From Bolinopsis microptera (Eukaryota > Ctenophora > Tentaculata > Lobata > Bolinopsidae), in assembly GCF_026151205.1 (NCBI RefSeq), contig NC_087077.1:6410483-6474482 (forward strand): a stretch of 64,000 nt of DNA, read 5' to 3'. This document shows positions 1 to 8,705 of the stretch, in pieces; the stretch's first letter is position 1, and every line of letters starts with the position of its first letter. A model generated the notes under the pieces. That model was not told the origin of the DNA. It saw only the letters and a list, made by a program, of their open reading frames with translations, and did no database searches. Position numbers and translations under genes: made by a program.

Positions 1-1014
1 CGAGCAAAATTTGAGGACCTCTGTATAGACTTGTTCAAAGGTACGCTTGACCCAGTACAGAAGGCTCTTGATGATGCAGGATACAAAAGTGAAAATATCC
101 ATGATATTGTTTTAGTTGGTGGCTCAACTAGAATCCCCAAAGTACAACAACTTCTGGCACAAATGTTTGAAAACAGAGAGCTGAATAAAAGTATTAATCC
201 CGACGAAGCAGTTGCATATGGAGCAGCAGTTCAAGGTGCAATATTATCTGGGAACAAAAGTCAAGAAATCCAAGAGATGCTTCTCATTGATGTAACACCC
301 CTATCTCTTGGAATAGAAACTGCTGGTGGGGTTATGACAACACTCATCAAAAGGAACTCTGCTATTCCAATCAATGAAACAAAGATATTTACAACTTATC
401 AGGATAGACAACCTAGTGTCTGTATTCAAGTGTACGAAGGAGAGCGTGCGATGACAAAAGATAACCATCTTTTGGGACAGTTTCACCTACATGGCATTCT
501 ACCAGCACCACGGGGAATCCCTCAGGTAGAGGTTACTTTTGATGTTAATGCTAATGGGATTATGGAAGTTTCTGCCTATGACAAAAGCACTGATCGTGGA
601 CACACAATCCAAATAAAGAATGACAAAGGAAGGTTGACAAAAGCACAAATAGATAAAATGTGCCAGGATGCCATTTTATTTGCAGATGATGACAGATCAG
701 CAAAAGCCCGAATTGAGGCAAAGTCACAACTAGAAAACTATGTGCATGGAATTCAAATGAACTTAGATAACTCTAATCCTCACTTAATGATACCACCACA
801 AGATCTTGATATTCTAAAACAAACTTGTGAAGAGACTCAGCGTTGGATAAATGTAAATTCTGATGCAAGTGAGCAACAGTTTACAAACAAACTTAAAGAC
901 ATGGAAAGAAAATGTGCACCAATTATTACTAGAGTTTATCAGAACATGACTTCAAGAGGTGGTTCAGAGACATTGAAAGTTCCAGAAACCAAAAAAATGG
1001 ATGAGGTTGATTAA
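1..1014 (+). CDS. HSP70: Heat shock protein 70, C-terminal part (5' end outside window)
   Basis: Frame 1 is open from the first base to a TAA at 1012-1014 and encodes the end of the Hsp70 nucleotide-binding domain plus the substrate-binding domain. The ATPase-domain signature [16 protein letters not shown] is near residue 37 of the visible part, followed by [17 protein letters not shown], the linker region and the beta-sandwich start ([20 protein letters not shown]). The helical lid follows. Family knowledge: ATP-driven cytosolic/nuclear chaperone. The C-terminus is MDEVD, close to the EEVD motif that docks TPR co-chaperones, so a cytosolic paralogue fits better than BiP (KDEL) or mitochondrial Hsp70. 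No intron is seen, as in many inducible Hsp70 genes. The lid tail is short and lacks GGMP repeats. Nothing suggests a pseudogene: the frame is intact for 337 codons. Confidence 0.93.
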   Translation, partial: RAKFEDLCIDLFKGTLDPVQKALDDAGYKSENIHDIVLVGGSTRIPKVQQLLAQMFENRELNKSINPDEAVAYGAAVQGAILSGNKSQEIQEMLLIDVTPLSLGIETAGGVMTTLIKRNSAIPINETKIFTTYQDRQPSVCIQVYEGERAMTKDNHLLGQFHLHGILPAPRGIPQVEVTFDVNANGIMEVSAYDKSTDRGHTIQIKNDKGRLTKAQIDKMCQDAILFADDDRSAKARIEAKSQLENYVHGIQMNLDNSNPHLMIPPQDLDILKQTCEETQRWINVNSDASEQQFTNKLKDMERKCAPIITRVYQNMTSRGGSETLKVPETKKMDEVD

Positions 1015-2200
1015 TGTAATATGGCAAACAGAACATAGTCATAAAATTCTATCAACTGATCGAACGTGAATTTCAAAAGAAATGTGGAGCAGAAGACATG
1101 GCAATGAACCTGAGAGAGCTTTTTATTCTCACTAAAAAAGAGAAAGCTCATGGTTAAATTCATGAAATAGTAGAACATTCTTTGCAGATTGATACACTAC
1201 CTTCAACATACGTTGTGGATCCGTTTCAGTTTATAAAAATACAGTTAAAAAAAAAGAATACAGTTCAGGAATTCTTAACATAAAATTTATTACCATGTCA
1301 AAGTGAGTTCATTAAATAATAATAGTTTATTTTTCTGGGCTTTGGCAAAAATGATTTATTTGCTATTGCACAATTAAGAATAAAAATAAAATGATTGGGA
1401 ACTGGGTTTTACTACCCCAGTTAATGTTTACTAAAAATAGATATTGAACAGCAATTTAATTAATCGATCAAAATGTTTTTAACCTTGTGTGTGTAGACAT
1501 ATTCATTTAATTTGCAGTATGACTGGTATGCAAAAATTATTTTCATATCAATTGCTTTCCTTTGTATAATTGATAATAAAGATTTCCAATACTAATGCAT
1601 ACAATTTTAAACAAAAATCTAATCCCAACCCTCCAGAATTATAATGATAATAATAAATCTATACAGCTACAGCTATTGATTGACGATGTCAATTCATCGC
1701 ATGTCGGCGCGGCACAGCAGCGCATCTCGCTGATCTAGCGTTGTATCACGTTGTGACTCCCACGGTCGTCCTGACGATACATGGGGAGCCGCGCACTCTA
1801 GCGCCGATATCGCTGTGAGAAGCCTCATCGAGTGCGCGGCGCGGCACAGTAACGCATCGCGCTACAACTACAGCTACACCATACATTGAAATAATTATGA
1901 CCCCTTATTGTGGGTAAAATATGTGTCCTGTCGACAATCAATGAAAATGCTTTTCGTTGAAGTGTCCTGGTTTAAATTAAAGCATATTCAAGTTAAATAG
2001 TTCGATCAATATACACAAATAAATTCATCAACCTTATTTAAGTGACTGAACTTTTGAAACTTAAAAATAATAAAAATCTAACCAGAGTCCTTTTGCATTT
2101 GCAAAAATGCACGACCGAACCATCATTGTGTGACGTAATACGTAATACGATTTTATTAGTTTCATTGAATGTCAACACATCCATATTGGAGCATCATATA
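1015..2200. other. Hsp70 3' flank with a GC-rich block
   Basis: No gene seen. The stretch is AT-rich except for about 1685-1870, a GC-rich island with many CG dinucleotides. The two ends of the island share a diverged repeat (GGCGCGGCACAG, then a version of CGCATC), and short CTACAGCTA-type sequences flank it on both sides. It looks like an inserted repeat of unknown family. Confidence 0.4.
1379..1390 (+). terminator. Candidate poly(A) signals for Hsp70
   Basis: Two overlapping-phase AATAAA hexamers (1379-1384 and 1385-1390) lie about 370 bp after the Hsp70 stop codon in AT-rich DNA. They are candidate cleavage/polyadenylation signals; in such AT-rich sequence this is weak evidence. Confidence 0.35.
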
Positions 2201-2506
2201 AAAGCTTTGTGAACAAATACTGTTCTAAAAAGTATTTTGAATGAGCTTGCTTTCAGACCTCTGTGGGGAGTTTTGAAAGGAGAAGGACAACACATCATCA
2301 CCCTGAATCTTTTAGGATATGTTCTAAAAATAGCCAGGATATATTCTGTAAAACCCTCTGGTGTCGAGATTACTCCATCAGATCCCAAGTTCGGATCCAC
2401 TACTGTTAAGGAGACCCGTATCCAGTGGGGACTGTCGGCGGTAAGCTACAGCTCCTGCTGGTAATCGACTCGGAAAACAGTAGTGGTCCCCGTTTTTGGG
2501 TTGGAA

Positions 2507-5155
2507 ATGAACACCAGATCTAAAACAGTTCCCCAGTTAGAATCCACACTTACTGCTCCTATACCCCCTCCTAGAAGCCGTAAATCTCAAAATCCCACCT
2601 CCCTTAGTGAAAAGCATGCTCTCCCTATCCACATTCACAAAAGAGCACAAGAAATCCAAGCTCCTAACACAGCCATATACGAGTTCATAACATCGGAAAG
2701 ACTGAAATCTAACAGACAACAGATCCTAATATCAGACCACAGCACCCAAGAAGATATCTGTCCAACATGCCACCTAGGTGTTCTTGCTGAACAAGATGGG
2801 CTCCTTTGTGAACAGTGTAATGTTTGGCACCATCCCATTTGTGAGGAAATCAACACCAAAGAATACAAACATCTCCAAGATGAAAAGTTTGACATTGCGT
2901 TTGTATGTGGTAACTGTGAAAAACAACGCCTTACTACATCCACATTACCTCCTCCGGATGCAGTCATTGCATCGATCAACAATGCAAAATGGGGAGTCCT
3001 AAAAGGTTTACAGATAAGGCCAGCTGTAGACTCTATCTACAAGAGGGTAGTCCTTTGGAAGAAGAACATGTTTAAGGTACCGAAAGGTAAGATAGGAGAG
3101 AGTTTTATTGAGGAAGTTGCAAATACCATCAATCTCTTTAACAGTGGCTCTAACCTTGAGAGTGTTGCAATTTCTATGACGCTTATAATTTTTCCCCTCC
3201 TGCTCCAGAAACCCTCCAAATCCTCTAAAGCCAAAGACCATGTAGCACACCTGGAAAGAAGACTCCAACTATGGAAAGATGGCGAAATAGAGAAGCTCGC
3301 TAGGGAATGTAAATCAATACAAGATCGCCTACTCAAATCTAAGTACAGCCCAGGACATCACAACAAAGTCTTTACACGACTCATGTTACTAGGAAAAGTC
3401 TCTGCAGCCTTAAGATGGAATGGGAGCCAGAGAAGTAAACTCCTGGACACAAGCCCTACTGTCATACAGGAACTCATAAAGAAACACCCTGAAAGCAGCC
3501 CATCACTCGAATCTAGTCTAATGAAGGGACCCATTGAAGAAATAGACAACGTCATATTTGATTCCATTGATTCCAGCAGAATTGAAAAGGTTGCAAGAGA
3601 CCTCAGCGGATCTGGTGGGCCCTCAGGAACTGATGCAGAGACATGGCAGCATATTCTCTGCTCTAAGCAGTTTAAGAAAAAGCCTGAACTTCTAAAAGAA
3701 GCAGTTGCAGTTTTGGCCAGAAAGCTGTGTTGCCAAAAGATACAGCCCGACCACCTGAAAACATACATAGCAGGTCGCCTCATCCCCCTTGATAAAGACC
3801 CAGGGGTAAGACCCATTGGGATTGGTGAAGTCCTTAGAAGAATAGTCGGAAAAGCAGTGATGACCACATTGAAACAGGACATTATCATGAACACAGCACC
3901 CATGCAACTGTGTGGTGGCTTACAAGGAGGAGTGGAAGCGGCCATTCATGCAGTCAGAAAGATCTTTGAAGAAGAATCCACAGAAGCGATCCTGCTTGTT
4001 GATGCTGAAAACGCCTTCAATGCATTAAATCGCAACACAGCCCTTAGGAATCTTCGATACACCTGTCCAGAGCTGTTCACTTACATCCTAAATACATACA
4101 GACAAGAAGGTCACCTATTCATTGCCAACAGTGATGACCTCTTACAATCTCAGGAAGGAACAACACAGGGAGATACCTGTGCACTCGGATGGTATGCACT
4201 GAGCCTAATGCCTCTGCTCAGAGAAGTCCAGGTTAAACAGACTGAACCTGAAACAGAACTAGAATCAGACAGGGAACCCAACACTTATCCCAAACAAGTT
4301 TGGTATGCTGACGACTCTGCAGCAGGGGGTAAACTTGATCAACTCACGAAATGGTGGGAGGACCTTAAAGATCATGGTCCCATGTATGGGTATTACCCTA
4401 AACCCAGCAAGACATGGTTGATAGTGAAACCAGAGCATGCAACCAAAGCTAAGGAACTCTTTCCAGACATTCAGATCACTACCAAAGGCCGCCGTTATCT
4501 TGGGTCTTATATCGGATCAGATGAAGGGCTAAAAGAGTTCATACATAAGGAGACCGAAAGTTGGGAAGCAGACATTCTTGGACTCGTCGAAATAGCTGCA
4601 AACGAACCCCAGCTAGCCTACTCCGCTTTCATCTATGGAACCTCCAAAAGATGGAACTTTGTTTGCCGTACAACCCCAGGGATTTCCGACCATCTGAAAC
4701 TCTTGGAATATTGTGTCAAGGAAGACTTTATACCAGCCATTATGGGCAAAAGTTTTGTGCCTGATCAAATCAGAAAAATAGCTTCACTTCCCGCAAGAAT
4801 GGGCGGGCTGAGCGTTCCAGACTGTACATCAACAGCAGAGATGGAGTACACTAACTCAGTAAATGCTACAAAACAGCTCACAGAAGCAGTTTTTCAACAG
4901 CTTACTACTTTCCAACTAAACGAAGAACTGCAGCATGACATCATAAATGAAGTAAAGAAGCGTAAGGAAGAGCTTTACAAACACCAACGTGAAACTATTA
5001 TGAATGAGGTATCCCCATCAACACAAAGGCAATTAGAACTCCTTAGTGAAAAAGGAGCATCCATTTGGTTATCTACACTCCCTCTAAAAGCATGTGGGTA
5101 CGTCCTTAACAAACAGGAATTCTTTGATGCCCTCTCACTCAGATATAAGTTATAA
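2507..5155 (+). CDS. Retrotransposon polyprotein part 1: PHD finger and reverse transcriptase
   Basis: Predicted 882 aa from the first ATG (2507); a GTG in the same frame at 2483 is less likely. Residues about 84-140 hold a PHD-type Cys4-His-Cys3 zinc finger (CPTC, CEQC, WHHPIC, CGNC). The reverse transcriptase follows: RPIGIGEVLRR, the first catalytic aspartate in VDAENAFN (near residue 497), TTQGDTCALGWYAL, and the YADD box (near residue 600). Role by family: target-primed reverse transcription of the element's own RNA. The frame stops at 5153-5155 just after DALSLRYKL, where relatives continue into a zinc motif and nuclease. That continuation lies in the next frame from about 5150, so this copy has a one-base shift or needs frameshifting. 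Confidence 0.8.
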   Translation: MNTRSKTVPQLESTLTAPIPPPRSRKSQNPTSLSEKHALPIHIHKRAQEIQAPNTAIYEFITSERLKSNRQQILISDHSTQEDICPTCHLGVLAEQDGLLCEQCNVWHHPICEEINTKEYKHLQDEKFDIAFVCGNCEKQRLTTSTLPPPDAVIASINNAKWGVLKGLQIRPAVDSIYKRVVLWKKNMFKVPKGKIGESFIEEVANTINLFNSGSNLESVAISMTLIIFPLLLQKPSKSSKAKDHVAHLERRLQLWKDGEIEKLARECKSIQDRLLKSKYSPGHHNKVFTRLMLLGKVSAALRWNGSQRSKLLDTSPTVIQELIKKHPESSPSLESSLMKGPIEEIDNVIFDSIDSSRIEKVARDLSGSGGPSGTDAETWQHILCSKQFKKKPELLKEAVAVLARKLCCQKIQPDHLKTYIAGRLIPLDKDPGVRPIGIGEVLRRIVGKAVMTTLKQDIIMNTAPMQLCGGLQGGVEAAIHAVRKIFEEESTEAILLVDAENAFNALNRNTALRNLRYTCPELFTYILNTYRQEGHLFIANSDDLLQSQEGTTQGDTCALGWYALSLMPLLREVQVKQTEPETELESDREPNTYPKQVWYADDSAAGGKLDQLTKWWEDLKDHGPMYGYYPKPSKTWLIVKPEHATKAKELFPDIQITTKGRRYLGSYIGSDEGLKEFIHKETESWEADILGLVEIAANEPQLAYSAFIYGTSKRWNFVCRTTPGISDHLKLLEYCVKEDFIPAIMGKSFVPDQIRKIASLPARMGGLSVPDCTSTAEMEYTNSVNATKQLTEAVFQQLTTFQLNEELQHDIINEVKKRKEELYKHQRETIMNEVSPSTQRQLELLSEKGASIWLSTLPLKACGYVLNKQEFFDALSLRYKL

Positions 5156-5834
5156 CCTTACACTGTCTACAGCTAACAGAAGTCCCCTATGTGTATGTGG
5201 AAAACAAAATCATATCAACCATACTCTAACCTGCAAAATCGGAGGCTACGTTTCACTTAGACACAATTCACTAAGAGACACAATAGCTGAACTCCTAACC
5301 ACTGTTTGCAAAGACGTTGAAACAGAACCCCAGCTTCTCTCCGTTCCTCACACACTTGAACTATCTAATGGAACAAATAGACAGGATGGTGCAAGACTGG
5401 ACATCAGTGCGAGATCGTTTTGGTCGCCGCTGGACAGGGCATTCACAGATGTAAGGGTACTTCACCCTCAAGCCCAGTCCAACAGTGACAAGAGCATCTC
5501 ACAGATGTACCAATCTCACGAGAAAAACAAAAAACGTGAGTACAATGACAGAGTCCTAAATGTTGAAAAGGCTTCCTTCACGCCACTGGTGTTCAGTACT
5601 ACAGGAGGAATGGCAACCGAGGCTTCACAGTTCCTAAAACATCTCGCTGAAAAGATCAGCCTAAAGAAAGGCCAACGGTATTGTGATGTGATGTCATTTG
5701 TCAGACGCAGACTGCGTTTTGATCTACTCAGAACCTGTATAATCTCTATCAGGGGGTACAGAGGTACCAGAACCCTTCCACCCACGGCAATAAGTGATTT
5801 GGACCTTAACCTGATCAACACTCTTAAACCCTAA
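5094..5834 (+). CDS. Retrotransposon polyprotein part 2: zinc motif and restriction-like endonuclease
   Basis: Continuation of the preceding reading frame after a one-base shift near 5150; the first ~18 codons of this open frame overlap part 1 and are probably not translated in this frame. The homologous part starts with CVCGKQNHINHTLTC (Cys-His zinc motif), then GGYVSLRHNSLRD, the nuclease core ARLDISARSFW...AFTDVRV, and a basic C-terminus. A diverged homologue is on the other strand at 6871-7640, which supports the domain assignment. Expected role: nicking the chromosomal target for target-primed reverse transcription. No other in-frame stop is seen, so the element looks young. Confidence 0.72.
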   Translation: MGTSLTNRNSLMPSHSDISYNLTLSTANRSPLCVCGKQNHINHTLTCKIGGYVSLRHNSLRDTIAELLTTVCKDVETEPQLLSVPHTLELSNGTNRQDGARLDISARSFWSPLDRAFTDVRVLHPQAQSNSDKSISQMYQSHEKNKKREYNDRVLNVEKASFTPLVFSTTGGMATEASQFLKHLAEKISLKKGQRYCDVMSFVRRRLRFDLLRTCIISIRGYRGTRTLPPTAISDLDLNLINTLKP

Positions 5835-6240
5835 AAGGTCATGGAGTGCTTGTTGGATGGTGGTCTAAACTGCTTTTTGTTGTGATGTGATTTAGTGGAT
5901 TTTACATATATTATTACAAAGGGTTTTATTTTACCTCAGTTTTTAAATTTGTACCATTTTTACAGAATTTTTATAATTATAATTATTTTTATATAGGGTC
6001 ATTGCTATATTATGTGTATATTGTTTTGAGTGAACCAGCATTGTTTATGTGTTGTAGGTTTACAACCTACCAGGATAGTTCTTTTATTCAAATTTCTGAT
6101 TGTTTCTGAATAGACTCAGTGAAGACAGATTCTAATGGAAATAAATAGTTGAATAACGTATCGACATTTCTACGCCATACTCATATTCTCAAATTATTTG
6201 TTATATAGTATTGTTGAAAGTATTAAAAGTTTTAATAAAA
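5835..6240 (+). other. 3' untranslated region and conserved tail of the REL element
   Basis: AT-rich, no ORF. It contains a short palindrome (GTAGGTTTACAACCTAC, about 6053-6069). It ends in CTCAAATTATTTGTTATATA, a GTTGAAAGTATTAAAA block and an A run. The terminal block is shared with copies at 44751-44800 and about 57140-57180, so it is probably the 3' end recognised by the element's reverse transcriptase. Confidence 0.6.
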
Positions 6241-6870
6241 AAAAACACTACACGAATCCACCAGATTAACCTACCAGGACGTGCGCCGAGTTGGACTCGT
6301 CGACGTATATATGGAACAGATATTTTATGAGTATCACCCGTCAATTTATGTGTGGAGGGGGTTGATCTTGAAACATGTTAATGATACAAGGATACAAAAG
6401 TGATAAATACTTTATCGAGTACACAATAGCTGTAATCCTGAAATAATTTAAGTAAAACACAAGTCCAATTATTTACAGATATGTTAGAATAATTTAGAAA
6501 TGTTATGTGCTAGAATAAACGTATATGTAGGGTTAAAATGTGAAGAATATTCAAACAATATACACATAATATAGCAATGGCCAATTTAAAAAAAAAAGTA
6601 AAATACAATTGGCTGACTATAAGGTCATGGCATGAACAAACAATTTTTAAAAAAATAGTCAAGTGATGCTAAAGCAGAGCACAAATGTGTAATAAGTTAA
6701 TAGATTATAAAAAACTGATTCATGTGATGCATTACGCAGAGCACAGATAAAAATACTGATTCAATGATTAAAATTATAGCTGTGAGTGTCAATAAATTAC
6801 TGTGTCATAAAAAAGGAACGATGTACACGTGATTTGAGATACCAATATCTCAATATCAAAAGGATAGTGT
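6241..6870. other. Intergenic; probable 3' untranslated part of the minus-strand REL element
   Basis: AT-rich with no credible ORF. It lies directly downstream (in minus sense) of the endonuclease remnant at 6871-7640 and may be that element's 3' UTR. No tail or target duplication could be defined. Confidence 0.3.
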
Positions 6871-7640
6871 CTAGAAACATTCATAGTCCATGGTGGCAGG
6901 TATCAAGTTAAACGAAGTTACACTGACTGGCAATGTATACGATTGCCGTCTCCCTCTCTCACCCCTGACCGCTATCAGGGTGCTCCTGAGGATTGAGAAT
7001 CTAATCCTGGTGCGCATGTAACACATAATAGCCGCATAGTCTTCTCCTCTCTTCTGGGATAGTTTTTCAGCGAGTCTCTTGTGGTATCTTGTGGCTTGTG
7101 GACCCCATCCGCCATTTGTTGAGTATATAAGTGGGGTAAAGGTGCCTTTTTCCACCTGGATGATTCTGTTGTTGTACTTTTTCATTTTCCTCATTTCATG
7201 AGCTTTATAGATCTGTTCCATATCTTTTTTGTCATATGTGGGTGAGTTGGGGTGGGTAACACAGACATCAAAGAATGTTCGTTCAAATGTGCTCCAGAGA
7301 CCTCGTGAGGATACATCAGGTGCAGCTCTATCAGCATTGGTACCAACAATTTCTTCATTATCAAGGGGTATCAATGCTGGCTCAGTCACTACATCTCTGC
7401 ATACTTCACGCTGCAGCTCTGCATTTAGATCGCGGATGTTGTTGTGTCTCATAGAAACATAGCCACCTTTCTTACATATAAGTGTGTGATTCACATTATT
7501 TCTTTCTCCACAAGCACAGTGTCAGTGAAATGGGGTGTTAGGGATCTCCCAACCATAACGCAAGTACAGAGCATCACGGAACTCAATCTTGTTCAGGGAG
7601 TAGCCAAATCTCTTCAATGGAAGTGCAGTAAAGCACAGTG
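6871..7640 (-). pseudogene. 5'-truncated REL retrotransposon, endonuclease end only
   Basis: Read on the minus strand, the region encodes the end of a polyprotein of the same type as the 2.2-6.2 kb element. It runs PLKRFGYSLNKIEFRDAL and LRYGWEI, then CACGERNNVNHTLIC, GGYVSMRHNNIRD, PDVSSRGLWSTFERTFFDV, and a basic C-terminus. The frame is open from 7494 down to 6871, but a TGA interrupts it just before the CxC zinc motif (about 7522-7524). The catalytic-region motifs differ from the neighbour (PDVS and FFDVCV against LDIS and FTDVRV), so this is a different family, not a recent duplicate. Homology fades at about 7.64 kb, where the plus-strand CR1-like element begins. Confidence 0.7.
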
Positions 7641-7689
7641 TACCTTGAAACCAGCTACTGATCAGGGTGGGAACGTGTGGCTCGATGAA

Positions 7690-8085
7690 ATAAGAACAAA
7701 ATCCTTGCTGGTTGTTACAAAAGGTGCTAATGTTCCATGTAAAGATCTAGAAAAAACAGTGGTTGATAATGGAATCCAGGTTCATAAGCAATATGTTGAT
7801 AGTAATGGTGATCAAGTACTCATATTACCAACCCAAGCTTCACGAGATAATCTGAAGACAGAGCTGATATCATCAGGTATAGCTGCTAATCAACTGAAAG
7901 AACCAAAGCAAAGATATCCCACTATCTCAGTTGTTGGTCTACCTAAGGATTTTAATAGAGATCACAAAGAAGAGATAAGGAACACCATCCTGGAGCAAAA
8001 TCCTTACATTTCTCACTGCCTCAAAGCAGACTCTTCACTGTTTGATGTTCTGTCTGTGAAACCTCTCCGTGCAAACCAAAATATA
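7690..8085 (+). CDS. CR1-like ORF1, N-terminal fragment
   Basis: Open frame containing TKSLLVVTKGANVPCKDLEK and YPTISVVGLPKDFNRDHKEE, ending at VKPLRANQN where an AAAT microsatellite and the nested element begin. The sequence is soluble and rich in charged residues, like the ORF1 protein (nucleic-acid chaperone/RNP assembly) of CR1/jockey-type elements. The natural continuation is at 11286-11672. The open frame runs further upstream (to 7444), but that part overlaps the minus-strand REL remnant and is not element-coding. Confidence 0.55.
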
Positions 8086-8107
8086 AATAAATAAATAAAT
8101 AAATAAA
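8085..8107 (-). repeat. AAAT microsatellite = 3' tail of nested minus-strand element
   Basis: A run of TAAA/AAAT units lies where the nested element's 3' end should be (low-coordinate side). A short microsatellite tail is typical of CR1/L2-type insertions and marks the insertion junction inside the host ORF1. Confidence 0.6.
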
Positions 8108-8705
8108 GTCAATTTTTACAGCACAGCAATATATATCTAAATATCAGATCCTCTGTAATCATAATGTATAAAAAAAGGAGCTTTTCTCTGTGCTGAAGGA
8201 TGAATCAAGGCAGATCATGGTTCTGTTAGCAGGCCACCCTAGTTATGGACAATACATATATATAAAATAATTAAATTATAATTTTAAAATTGTGTCAAGA
8301 TTGAACTAAAACATAACTCAGGGTAAAATAGACGTATTCCCTTCGTCAAATTAACTATTTACAATACTAAACTTAAACGAACTCCGGGTAAAATAAACGT
8401 AATCCCTTTGTCAAACTTGCTATTTACAATAAGTTAATAAATTAATACGGTTGAAAATTATTTCATATTCAATAACAATGTAGCATCAATATAATTGATA
8501 CAAATGAGGAGCATACAGTGAGAATTGCACATAACAGGAGGACTGGAGGTATGGAGCAATAATGATTGACAGTGCACCTTTCCACTGATGTTCCTAATTT
8601 CCTGTAATAGCTTAATAGGCATGGAAATACTTTGATTGCAGGGGATAGATTGGATTCACTTATGTACTGAGATAACTTAACCGAAATAACATAAGTCATA
8701 ACTGC
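8108..8705 (-). other. 3' UTR of nested retroelement
   Basis: Non-coding, AT-rich. It holds a diverged direct repeat of about 65 bp (around 8310-8375 and 8376-8440; both contain AACTC-GGGTAAAATA-ACGTA and TTCGTCAAA-type blocks). Probably the element's own 3' UTR. Confidence 0.45.

Larger units (their letters stand above)
2200..6240 (+). mobile_element. Non-LTR retrotransposon with PHD finger, RT and restriction-like endonuclease
   Basis: A nearly complete element about 4 kb long. A 5' leader starts around 2.2 kb (exact 5' end not determined). The coding part runs from 2507 to 5834 in two overlapping frames, and a 3' untranslated part ends in an A-rich run at 6239-6246. Domain order is PHD-type zinc finger, reverse transcriptase, CxC...H...C zinc motif, then a restriction-like endonuclease. 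A C-terminal restriction-like nuclease, rather than an N-terminal AP nuclease, is the hallmark of the early-branching R2/NeSL/CRE-type non-LTR group; I cannot name the exact clade. Its last 55 bp (about 6185-6240) recur at 44.75 and 57.15 kb. Confidence 0.75.

Noticed and set aside
1-1014. Hsp70 as a processed pseudogene because it lacks introns
   Set aside because: The frame is intact with all conserved motifs; intronless Hsp70 genes are normal in animals.
7229-7690. Plus-strand ORFs here as extra coding sequence
   Set aside because: They overlap the minus-strand REL endonuclease, which has clear homology; the CR1-like ORF1 begins only near 7.69 kb.
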